A model generated the notes under the pieces. That model did no database searches. It was not told the origin of the DNA and worked only from the letters and a program-made list of their open reading frames with translations. Below, piece by piece: positions 1 to 6,287 of a DNA stretch of 7,896 nucleotides; position 1 is the stretch's first letter; each line of letters starts with the position of its first letter. This DNA is from Chitinophagaceae bacterium (GTDB lineage: Bacteria; Bacteroidota; Bacteroidia; Chitinophagales; Chitinophagaceae). The stretch is from contig CANLED010000086.1 in assembly GCA_947489175.1 (NCBI GenBank), positions 1-7,896 on the forward strand. Reading direction: 5' to 3'. The position numbers and the translations under genes were made by a program.

Positions 1-1558
1 AGTCTGAAATCGTTACGGAACGGCCCATGTCAAAGACAAAAATCTCACCACCATGCCCCATGCTTCCTGCTTCTAAAACAAGCTGACAAGCTTCCGGGAT
101 TGTCATAAAATAACGGGTGATATTTGGGTGGGTAACCGTTACAGGACCACCACGCTCAATCTGTTCCTTAAATCTGTTGATAACTGAGCCATTAGAACCC
201 AAAACATTTCCAAAACGTGTTGTAATAAAACGTGTCAAGTTTGTTCCTGACTTTGCCAATCCCTGTACATAAATTTCAGCCAATCGCTTTGAAGCTCCCA
301 TTACATTGGTGGGATTAACAGCCTTGTCAGTAGACACCATCACAAATCGCTCTACCCCATTTTCAACAGATAAATCTGCAATCATACGGGTGCCTATGGA
401 ATTGTTTTTTACAGCTTCGGTTGGACAAAGCTCCATCATTGGAACATGCTTGTATGCGGCAGCATGATAAACTATTTGAGGCTTAAATTGCTCAAACAAA
501 TCTTTCATCCGCTTTTCATTCGTAATGCTCGCTAAATAGGGCACACAATTTACCCTAGTGCCACTCTCTGCAATTTCCAATTGCAAATGATGTAAAGGTG
601 TCTCTGCTTGATCACACAAAACAATCAATTCAGGATAATGATTCCAGAGTTGCCTAACAATTTCACTACCAATAGAACCTGCGGCACCAGTTACTAATAT
701 TCTCTTTCCCTTAATTTGGTCCCGAATTTGATTGTTGTTGATATTGATGGGATCTCGCTCCAATAACTCTTCAATGTTTATAGTGCGCAATTGCTTTGAT
801 GAAAAAGATCCATCACTCCAGTTATTATAAGATGGCACATTCAACACCTTAATATCATGGTTTAAGCAAAAATCTACCAACTCATTTTTTCGTTGGGTAG
901 TAATGGAAAAACTGGCTATGATAATTTCATCTACCTCTTGTGTTTCAACCAAGTTCGACAATTGATGGAAAGGATAAATTGAAACCCCATCCAACACCTT
1001 ATTTTGTTTCTTTGAGTTGTCGTCTATAAATGCTAGCACCCTAATATTGTTATGCCCATCATGGTCTAATACCCTTTTGGTTGCAACTCCCGTTTCGGCA
1101 GCCCCATAAATGATGACATTCTTTTTTGTCATCCTGATACTTCTCAAGTAAGAGAATACATATTTTACCCCAACGCGATACACAATCAAAAAGAAAAAAC
1201 TAAAAGTAGCTAGTAAAATTAAAATTGAATAATGAAGGTATAAATCAGAGACTTTTTGAATTGATAAAACACCAATTAAAAACAATATGAATGTTGACAC
1301 AATCACAGAAGATGCAATTCTAAAGGCATCCATGGCACCTGTATATCGAACAATTCCTGCATATGTTTTTATTGAGAAAAACACCAATGCAAAAATCACA
1401 GTAACAAGGAGTAACGTTCTGTATGCGATAAACCAATCTATTCCTGTGAAATTAAAATTAAACCGCATAACAATGGCCCACCATAATGCAAATGCAACAC
1501 ATATTATATCTAAAATGAAAATAATAAATCGTGGGACTATGTTTAGGGATTTGATCAT
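1..1558 (-). CDS. Membrane-bound UDP-HexNAc 4,6-dehydratase, WbpM/CapD/PglF family (C-terminus off window)
   Basis: This open frame runs off the left edge and shows 519 residues; complete family members are about 600-660, so roughly the last 100-140 are missing. In order it has four hydrophobic helices (about residues 10-31, 46-63, 81-101 and 110-128), a first Rossmann-like CoA_binding_3 domain (KKNVIIYGAAETG, 145-157), and an extended-SDR domain opening with TGAAGSIGSE (290-299). The active-site stretch STDKAVNPTNVMGASKR (409-425) keeps T410, D411 and K412. It has Met420 where classic SDRs have the catalytic Tyr, and K424 follows; this Ser-Met-Lys pattern is known for WbpM/PglF. By family it removes water from UDP-GlcNAc (or a related UDP-HexNAc) to give the 4-keto-6-deoxy sugar that leads to QuiNAc, FucNAc or bacillosamine-type residues. 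The exact substrate is not visible. The ATG at 1558 is the first start after an in-frame stop and precedes the hydrophobic N-terminus directly. It lies 49 nt behind the Wzz gene and is probably in the same operon. Confidence 0.93.
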   Translation of the reverse strand, partial: MIKSLNIVPRFIIFILDIICVAFALWWAIVMRFNFNFTGIDWFIAYRTLLLVTVIFALVFFSIKTYAGIVRYTGAMDAFRIASSVIVSTFILFLIGVLSIQKVSDLYLHYSILILLATFSFFFLIVYRVGVKYVFSYLRSIRMTKKNVIIYGAAETGVATKRVLDHDGHNNIRVLAFIDDNSKKQNKVLDGVSIYPFHQLSNLVETQEVDEIIIASFSITTQRKNELVDFCLNHDIKVLNVPSYNNWSDGSFSSKQLRTINIEELLERDPININNNQIRDQIKGKRILVTGAAGSIGSEIVRQLWNHYPELIVLCDQAETPLHHLQLEIAESGTRVNCVPYLASITNEKRMKDLFEQFKPQIVYHAAAYKHVPMMELCPTEAVKNNSIGTRMIADLSVENGVERFVMVSTDKAVNPTNVMGASKRLAEIYVQGLAKSGTNLTRFITTRFGNVLGSNGSVINRFKEQIERGGPVTVTHPNITRYFMTIPEACQLVLEAGSMGHGGEIFVFDMGRSVTISD

Positions 1559-1607
1559 GTTGGTATTTAGTTTAACTGGAGAGGATTGAATATGAAAAGA
1601 ATTAAAA

Positions 1608-2669
1608 TTAAATCAATGTTTTGAGGAATCTACTACCAAGTAAAAAAAACACAGTAAGAAAACCTGCTAGGATTCCTCCCAATACGAGCGACTTTAATTT
1701 CCCAACTCTTTCTTTAAATAGTGGCAATGTACTTTGATCTACCATTTGAATAACAGGTGTTTCCTGATTCAACATGGTTTTTGAAATTTCCAAATTCTTA
1801 ATAACCTCACCAAATATGGTTGCCGCCATGGTTTTGTCTCGTGTGGTTATCTCTGCGGCTATGGGTACTGAACGTAAAGCTGGATTTGCGTCAATAAGCG
1901 ATTGTTGAGAGGCTGCGGCCGAATATGTTTTGTTGTTTAGAACTGCCGCCAAACTATCCGCCTTTCTCTGCAACATATTTACATTAATTGCTTTTGTTTT
2001 TATCTTTGAATCAACATAACGCTGAGTAGCAATTTTCACCAATCTCTCTGAAAAAAACTTACTCAGCATTTCATCTCTCATCATCGATTTTACTTCAATA
2101 AATGATGCTTTTTTATCAGGCTTGCTAACGGAAAGATCAGCTTTTAGTATGCCTTTTACTATTTCCTGCATCAAGCTGTCTTCCAACCTAGGAAATTTTC
2201 CATTGCTATATTTTGAGAAATTAATTGATCCAATTTTTTTGTCTTTCAACCAAGCCTTCTTCATCTTGGTAACTTCAGCGTACCTGTCAACAAGCATTGT
2301 ATTTTTAGTACTGTCATATAGAGTTATGAGTGACTCTCTACATAAACCCTCACTTTTCAAGAAAAGCAAAATATTGTCTCCTGAAAAAACACCTCCACCC
2401 GCTGCACCTCCAAGATCAAAACCAAATTGTCCAGCTAAGGAAGCCAATCCACCTCCTCCAGTTTTTCCTTCCTCTACAACAAACGTAAGTTTGGAAGTAT
2501 ATTTTATTGGCGTCAAATAAGCATATAGAAGTCCAATTCCGCCACCTAACATCCCTATCAATGAAATAATGAGCCATTTTTTCAATAAAAAAGACCAAAC
2601 TGACCTAATTTTTACGATCAACTCTTTTAAAGATATTTCGTCCGTATCTGCTTGAATTTGCTCTTGCAT
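1608..2669 (-). CDS. Wzz-type polysaccharide chain-length / co-polymerase protein without kinase domain
   Basis: A 353-residue inner-membrane protein with the Wzz layout: a short cytoplasmic N-terminus, TM1 (about 32-53), a large periplasmic part, and TM2 (about 325-347) ending in a few cytoplasmic residues. Just after TM1 comes the Wzz-like beta segment (YTSKLTFVVEEGK, 57-69) and a Gly-rich stretch (71-93, including GGGG and GGAAGGG) of the kind seen in Bacteroidota homologues. Residues about 195-310 look helical, consistent with the periplasmic coiled arms. The pre-TM2 segment (about 305-325, PVIQMVDQSTLPLFKE) matches the conserved Pro-containing signature before the second membrane helix. 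There is no C-terminal Walker-box BY-kinase as in Wzc. By family it sets polymer length or couples polymerisation to export. It starts at ATG 2669, 21 nt after the stop of the export gene, with no Shine-Dalgarno motif, so co-expression with that outer-membrane partner is likely. Which polymer it serves cannot be told. Confidence 0.9.
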   Translation of the reverse strand: MQEQIQADTDEISLKELIVKIRSVWSFLLKKWLIISLIGMLGGGIGLLYAYLTPIKYTSKLTFVVEEGKTGGGGLASLAGQFGFDLGGAAGGGVFSGDNILLFLKSEGLCRESLITLYDSTKNTMLVDRYAEVTKMKKAWLKDKKIGSINFSKYSNGKFPRLEDSLMQEIVKGILKADLSVSKPDKKASFIEVKSMMRDEMLSKFFSERLVKIATQRYVDSKIKTKAINVNMLQRKADSLAAVLNNKTYSAAASQQSLIDANPALRSVPIAAEITTRDKTMAATIFGEVIKNLEISKTMLNQETPVIQMVDQSTLPLFKERVGKLKSLVLGGILAGFLTVFFLLGSRFLKTLI

Positions 2670-2690
2670 CTTAATTAAAATATTAGCTGA

Positions 2691-5129
2691 TTATCTAAAT
2701 AACAAAACTAAACCTGTCACCACTGCTGATAAGGCAGAGACCAAGATGCCCGCTTTTGCGGCATCAAATGCATTTATATCTGGCCTTACCGGTATGAAAA
2801 TTGAAGATCCTGGAGTTATTCTCGGATATCTCCTTATTCCTAAAAACTGATGCGTTTTGGCAGATGCGCCATTGGGATAAACAACAAAAGCGCGACTCCT
2901 ATATGCTTTTCTAGTAAATCCTCCAGAAGCGGACAAGTAACTTGAAAAGCCTTTCCCTGCTTCAAATTGAACAGTTACAGGCTTTAATACTTCTCCATTG
3001 ATGCTTACGGTATTGTCAAATCGTGGAACTATCAATTCATCACCATCTCGTAATGTTATATCATCATCAGATCCTGGATTTGTCAAAATATTTTTTAAAT
3101 TTAATGCCACTTCAGTTATTTTAGTTTGCACACCATCCAAATCAGTCAAACCTGGGCTATCATTGCTTCCACCCAATTTTGAATTCTTAGAAGCTGACAG
3201 ACCCAACCTTTTTAATTGTATTGTATCTACATTATCTTTTTTTCTTACCAACTTTGCCCCATCAATATTTGCATGAGGCAATAGCCCTCCAGCTCGCTTA
3301 ATTACAGAGCTCAATCTTTCATCAGGATTTTCCAAAGTATAAACCCCTTTGTACAACAATTCTCCAGAAAGCTTTACATTGGTTTGTTTTAAATTGGTTG
3401 GATCTGATTTGATGCTTATAACATCATAAGGCTGCAAATAAAAATCAGAACCTAATTTGGTTAGGTCCTTGCTCATTTCAATTTTAAAAACATCTGCAGT
3501 AGCAGCACCTTTTGAATTTAAAACTATTTCTTTTTTCCTTCTTCCAACTTCAATTCCAACAGCAGTTGCAAGATCTTGAAAACCACCGGCCTGCAAAATC
3601 AAAGATTGTAATGTTAAAGAATCTTCATATACATAGTCACCTGGCAATTTAACAGGTCCATTTATAGTAACAAACCTCTTGTCCTTCAATTCCAGCAATG
3701 AAACAACATGAATGCTATCTTCCTTTTGAAGCAAAAAACTCTTTTCGCCTTTGAATATTGACCGCAAGTCAACACTTAAAAATTCTTTAGAAAAATCGCT
3801 TCTTAATCGTGCGATATTTGCCCTTCCTATAAATGCATCTTCCTTAAGTCCTTGTGCTTTCTCAACAAGATTTTTGATTGTCATCCCTTCCTCCAAGGCG
3901 TAAGCCCCCGGCTTGAATACCGATCCGGTAATTATCACCCTGTTTTGATATCGATTTACTACTGAATCAACATACAAAGAATCTCCATGTGCCATTTTAA
4001 ATGATGAAAACCCTTCCTTGCTGATATCAATCACCTTCCTCTCTGTATCTGTATATCGAGTTCCAGTAATCCTACCTTTAAATGCACTACTTTTAAATCC
4101 ACCGGCAAAACCTAAAACCTTATCTAAGCTTTCAGTTGTTTTCACTTCAAAAATTCCTGGCCTGTTCAAACCACCGTCTAACACTACCTGTGTTTTCACA
4201 AATGGCACCCGAACCACATCATTGTCACGAAGCCCAACATTCGATATTTGCTCTCCCTTCAACAAAAAATCATAAAGATCTGCAACCAAATATTGCTTAT
4301 TGTTTCTTATCAATTCGATGTTCCTGAATGACCCATTTTCTGTTGGTCCACCACATGCATACAAAGCATTAAACAAAGTAGATAAGGATGATATAGTTAC
4401 CGTTCCTGGCTTTTTTACGGCACCGACAATAGTCACCTGAATGCTGCGTATAGAACCTAACGTTAGCTGCACTTTGGTTTCACCTGAAGAAAGTGAAGGA
4501 TAAAATTTGGTAAGCCTCGATTTCAACACCCCTGCTGCTTGCTCGATGGTCATGCCATTAACATTAACAGGACCAGCATATTTTACTGTAATATATCCGT
4601 CAGGGGAAACTGTAAGTTTTTGGTTAGATATATTGTTCCCGTAAACATCAAGCTGAAGCTCATCTTCAGGACCAATCACATAATTTTTTGGAGTTGCAAT
4701 CTTTAAATTTGGAACAAACAATGGATCCGCGCTTGAAAATAAATCAGCACCAAATACGCGTGACTTTACTTCAGGTATTTTAAAAATTGTCTCTTCACCC
4801 TTGTATACGCGCTTATTAGATTGATTTTTTTGATTGTCTGATGGAGTTGATTCAATTTGAGATGGCATGATAGACTTAACTCTTGCAGCCAACAACTGAA
4901 TCTCGGATTCCGGCAATCCTCTTTGTTGAAATTGTTGCAACAGTTCAGCTTCAGACATACCAGATGTTTGGGCTTGTTGAACAAACTGCATCAATTGAGC
5001 ATCTGTAATCTGGTTGGCTTTCATTTTACTCAAATCAGCTGGCACCTGTGCGTAAGCTGAAATGAAAAATGAAGAATTAAAAATGAAAAATGAAAATACA
5101 ATTACAAACTTGCTGAAATATCTGTTCAT
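2691..5129 (-). CDS. Outer-membrane polysaccharide export protein, Wza-like with six SLBB repeats
   Basis: An 812-residue exported protein. A signal peptide (about 1-27, AYA before Q28) has a Phe/Ile-rich core and no lipobox Cys, unlike lipoprotein Wza. Residues 31-88 are a Gln/Leu-rich helical region (MKANQITDAQLMQFVQ...) common at the start of Bacteroidota SLBB proteins. The Poly_export domain spans about 147-225 (YVIGPEDELQLDVYGN...). SLBB repeats follow at about 231-285, 314-365, 397-450, 486-540, 585-640 and 708-765, each with the hydrophobic-G-x-V-x-x-P-G pattern and most with a later GG. The last 27 residues (about 786-812) form one hydrophobic helix, placed like the Wza C-terminal helix that lines the outer-membrane pore. 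By family it makes the periplasm-spanning and outer-membrane channel for surface polysaccharide. It is about twice the length of E. coli Wza because of the extra SLBB modules. The ATG at 5129 is chosen because the signal peptide begins there; the HEPN gene ends 41 nt upstream. Confidence 0.93.
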   Translation of the reverse strand: MNRYFSKFVIVFSFFIFNSSFFISAYAQVPADLSKMKANQITDAQLMQFVQQAQTSGMSEAELLQQFQQRGLPESEIQLLAARVKSIMPSQIESTPSDNQKNQSNKRVYKGEETIFKIPEVKSRVFGADLFSSADPLFVPNLKIATPKNYVIGPEDELQLDVYGNNISNQKLTVSPDGYITVKYAGPVNVNGMTIEQAAGVLKSRLTKFYPSLSSGETKVQLTLGSIRSIQVTIVGAVKKPGTVTISSLSTLFNALYACGGPTENGSFRNIELIRNNKQYLVADLYDFLLKGEQISNVGLRDNDVVRVPFVKTQVVLDGGLNRPGIFEVKTTESLDKVLGFAGGFKSSAFKGRITGTRYTDTERKVIDISKEGFSSFKMAHGDSLYVDSVVNRYQNRVIITGSVFKPGAYALEEGMTIKNLVEKAQGLKEDAFIGRANIARLRSDFSKEFLSVDLRSIFKGEKSFLLQKEDSIHVVSLLELKDKRFVTINGPVKLPGDYVYEDSLTLQSLILQAGGFQDLATAVGIEVGRRKKEIVLNSKGAATADVFKIEMSKDLTKLGSDFYLQPYDVISIKSDPTNLKQTNVKLSGELLYKGVYTLENPDERLSSVIKRAGGLLPHANIDGAKLVRKKDNVDTIQLKRLGLSASKNSKLGGSNDSPGLTDLDGVQTKITEVALNLKNILTNPGSDDDITLRDGDELIVPRFDNTVSINGEVLKPVTVQFEAGKGFSSYLSASGGFTRKAYRSRAFVVYPNGASAKTHQFLGIRRYPRITPGSSIFIPVRPDINAFDAAKAGILVSALSAVVTGLVLLFR
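5061..5096 (-). repeat. 21-nt-period A/T repeat encoding the signal-peptide core of the export protein
   Basis: The 12-mer AATGAAAAATGA (plus strand) occurs at 5061-5072 and again at 5082-5093, exactly 21 nt apart, separated by AGAATTAAA. In the coding frame this gives SFFI twice (residues 13-16 and 20-23), seven codons apart, inside the hydrophobic core of the signal peptide. The wording (mixed AATGAA and GAATTAAAAATG units) resembles short dispersed repeats that I recall from Bacteroidota and other intergenic regions; that link is recollection, not a search result. The duplication itself is seen directly. Confidence 0.6.
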
Positions 5130-5170
5130 TTATTAATCGTTTCGTTTTTTTAAGTTAACAAAAAAAGTTG

Positions 5171-5620
5171 TTACAACCATTTTGCTTGGAATACGTAATT
5201 CTCTGAAATTTTTATACTTTCCATAAGTTGAGTTGAAATTTGCTTAACCTCAAAAAATATTCGTCGCTGTTCAGATGGAATATAATCATGGGCAATCTCA
5301 TTCCTTAAAATCCTCCAATGCAATACATCGATTTCGTTTCTTATGATGCCTGATTTTGCTGATCTATTTAGAATGTCTCTCAAACTGCCATTCCCATATC
5401 CCTCCAGCACATCTATTATCCTCAATATTTTTTGTGTATAAATATCAAGTAATCTTGCAAATCGAGCCGTATAGGCCTCCATTTTTTCCAAATCAGTCTC
5501 AGAAAATTCAAATTCTAAATTAAAGGAGGAACAAGCATTCATAGAATATTCAAACTGTTTCAATGCTAGTTGAAAATAAGACCAATCTTCTCGAAAGCTA
5601 ATTAAAACTTTTTCCACCAA
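5171..5620 (-). CDS. hepT: HEPN-domain protein, HepT-like toxin of a MNT/HEPN pair
   Basis: A 149-residue all-helical, soluble protein. The diagnostic signal is RNEIAHDY at 106-113, which fits the RX4HXY motif of HepT-type HEPN RNases (R106, H111, Y113). The preceding part (about 48-105, MEAYTARFARLLDIY... then LRDILNRSAKSGII) resembles a HEPN subfamily often found beside MNT nucleotidyltransferases. In the studied HepT/MntA system the HEPN protein is an RNase toxin, and MntA neutralises it by adding AMP to the Tyr of this motif; Y113 would be that site here. No ATG is available near the N-terminus: after an in-frame stop the only starts are TTG at 5620 and GTG at 5617, and the first internal Met is residue 27. 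The TTG lies one base after the stop of the nucleotidyltransferase gene, which points to translational coupling. Toxic activity is inferred; a binding-partner role without RNase activity is possible. Confidence 0.82.
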   Translation of the reverse strand: MVEKVLISFREDWSYFQLALKQFEYSMNACSSFNLEFEFSETDLEKMEAYTARFARLLDIYTQKILRIIDVLEGYGNGSLRDILNRSAKSGIIRNEIDVLHWRILRNEIAHDYIPSEQRRIFFEVKQISTQLMESIKISENYVFQAKWL

Positions 5621-5621
5621 T

Positions 5622-5909
5622 TCAGTTTTTCAATAAAATAGCTCCATCTTTAACTACTTGCCAAAATGGCATATTTTCATCGCTAACAATCAGCAAATCA
5701 AGTTTTTGTTCCCCAAAATCTTGATAAAAATTGTACTTTATTTCTATTTTTTCTTTAAGACTAACAAGTTTGGATAAAATGGCAATATCAATGTCGCCAC
5801 CTTTTTTATGATTGTCTGTCCTGCTTCCAAATAAATAAACAGAAGCATTTTGATCTATTTGCTTAATACTCCCTAGTAAATTATCAATTTCTAACGTCGA
5901 AATTCGCAT
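5622..5909 (-). CDS. mntA: Minimal nucleotidyltransferase (MNT), MntA-like antitoxin partner of the HEPN protein
   Basis: A 95-residue protein of the DNA polymerase beta nucleotidyltransferase fold. Seen directly: GS at 28-29 followed after nine residues by DID (D39, D41), the GSXnDXD metal/nucleotide site, and a third acidic residue at D71 in KLDLLIV, placed as the third catalytic Asp of active MNT enzymes. All three carboxylates are present, so it should be catalytically competent. By family (MntA of HepT/MntA) it transfers AMP from ATP to the partner HEPN Tyr and so acts as the antitoxin. It is the first gene of the leftward run and its stop is one base from the HEPN start, the usual order for this pair. 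The ATG at 5909 follows an A/T-rich leader (TTTTTATTTTA) without a Shine-Dalgarno motif. Specificity for AMP over other nucleotides cannot be read from the sequence. Confidence 0.87.
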   Translation of the reverse strand: MRISTLEIDNLLGSIKQIDQNASVYLFGSRTDNHKKGGDIDIAILSKLVSLKEKIEIKYNFYQDFGEQKLDLLIVSDENMPFWQVVKDGAILLKN

Positions 5910-5925
5910 TAAAATAAAAAGTTTA

Positions 5926-5968
5926 CTAATTTATTAGATGGCTTCGCCACTTCAGTCACATTTTGACT
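5926..5968. promoter_or_regulatory. Cluster of three short dyads in the leader of the MNT-HEPN genes
   Basis: Three perfect inverted repeats lie within 43 nt, ending 17 nt before the ATG at 5909: AGTCA-CATTT-TGACT (5954-5968), TGGC-TTC-GCCA (5939-5949) and CTAAT-TT-ATTAG (5926-5937). The middle one is a local GC-rich island in otherwise A/T-rich DNA. MNT-HEPN and other toxin-antitoxin operons are often autoregulated, so an operator or structured leader is a reasonable inference. Each dyad alone is short enough to arise by chance. Confidence 0.35.
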
Positions 5969-5979
5969 AAATAAACACC

Positions 5980-5987
5980 CAAAAGTA
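5980..5987 (-). promoter_or_regulatory. Candidate -7 element TACTTTTG close to the nucleotidyltransferase gene
   Basis: The minus strand reads TACTTTTG at 5987-5980, a perfect match to TAnnTTTG. No TTTG -33 box is seen at 17-23 nt; the nearest TTTTG lies 29 nt upstream. If used, the start would be near 5975, giving a leader of about 65 nt that would contain the dyad cluster at 5926-5968. Weak evidence. Confidence 0.25.
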
Positions 5988-6047
5988 AAAGATGCTTAAA
6001 AATATTTTTAACCCCACAAAATCTAACTAATCCGATTTACAAAACAT

Positions 6048-6084
6048 AAATTTAAACATCATATCATTATTGATATTTAAATTT
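6048..6084. repeat. Bulged 37-nt A/T-rich inverted repeat
   Basis: Outer arms AAATTTAAA (6048-6056) and TTTAAATTT (6076-6084) are perfect complements. Inside them TATCA (6062-6066) pairs with TGATA (6071-6075) around a TTAT loop, and CATCA (6057-6061) forms a one-sided bulge. This gives 14 possible base pairs, 12 of them A:T. It could be a protein-binding dyad or a weak RNA hairpin; the low-complexity composition lowers its significance. Confidence 0.45.
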
Positions 6085-6192
6085 CAGACCAGAATGTATT
6101 TTATTTGAATATTTTGAGAGAAAAAAAGAACCTTCAATCTATACATGGAAGTAATGTCGGATTGGAATTTCATGTTATTTTTAAGCACATTG

Positions 6193-6220
6193 CAAATTTA
6201 AACTATTTAGATTTACCAAA
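6193..6220 (-). promoter_or_regulatory. Candidate Bacteroidota sigma-A promoter (TTTG ... TAAATTTG)
   Basis: On the minus strand TAAATTTG (6200-6193) matches the phylum's -7 element TAnnTTTG perfectly, with TTTG (6220-6217) upstream. The 16-nt spacer is a little shorter than the usual 17-23. A transcript would start near 6188 and carry a leader of about 280 nt before the nucleotidyltransferase gene. A/T richness makes chance matches common. Confidence 0.3.
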
Positions 6221-6287
6221 AACCAGTTATGAAACATTAATTTTTTTATAATATGTCTTACAGAAACGAAGGTCATCAACTTCAAAC

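Larger units (their letters stand above)
5910..6287. other. 378-nt intergenic control region ahead of the MNT-HEPN-polysaccharide gene run
   Basis: No convincing gene is present on either strand; the longest frames with a start are about 29 codons and have no recognisable content. The region is strongly A/T rich. It contains three AAATTTAAA-type words (6048-6056, 6076-6084 inverted, 6194-6202), a bulged inverted repeat at 6048-6084, two matches to the Bacteroidota -7 consensus on the minus strand, and a cluster of three dyads at 5926-5968. It separates the SAM hydrolase homologue from the leftward operon and is by far the largest gap in the window, so the operon promoter most likely lies here. 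Confidence 0.6.

Noticed and set aside
1287..1589. A 100-codon plus-strand open frame
   Set aside because: It lies opposite the N-terminal membrane domain of the dehydratase, has no family resemblance, and is explained as an antisense shadow of a well-supported gene.
2122..2520. A 132-codon plus-strand frame with a Pro-rich end
   Set aside because: Antisense shadow of the Wzz gene; the Pro run is the complement of its Gly codons.
5145..5166. Seven-T/seven-A inverted repeat between the HEPN and export genes, considered as a terminator
   Set aside because: The stem is only A:T pairs around AAGTTAAC, with no GC stem and no U tract downstream in the leftward direction, so it is not a credible intrinsic terminator.
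6084..6173. A 29-codon minus-strand frame (ATG at 6173) in the intergenic gap
   Set aside because: Short, A/T-rich composition, no recognisable motif and no sign of translation signals; expected by chance.
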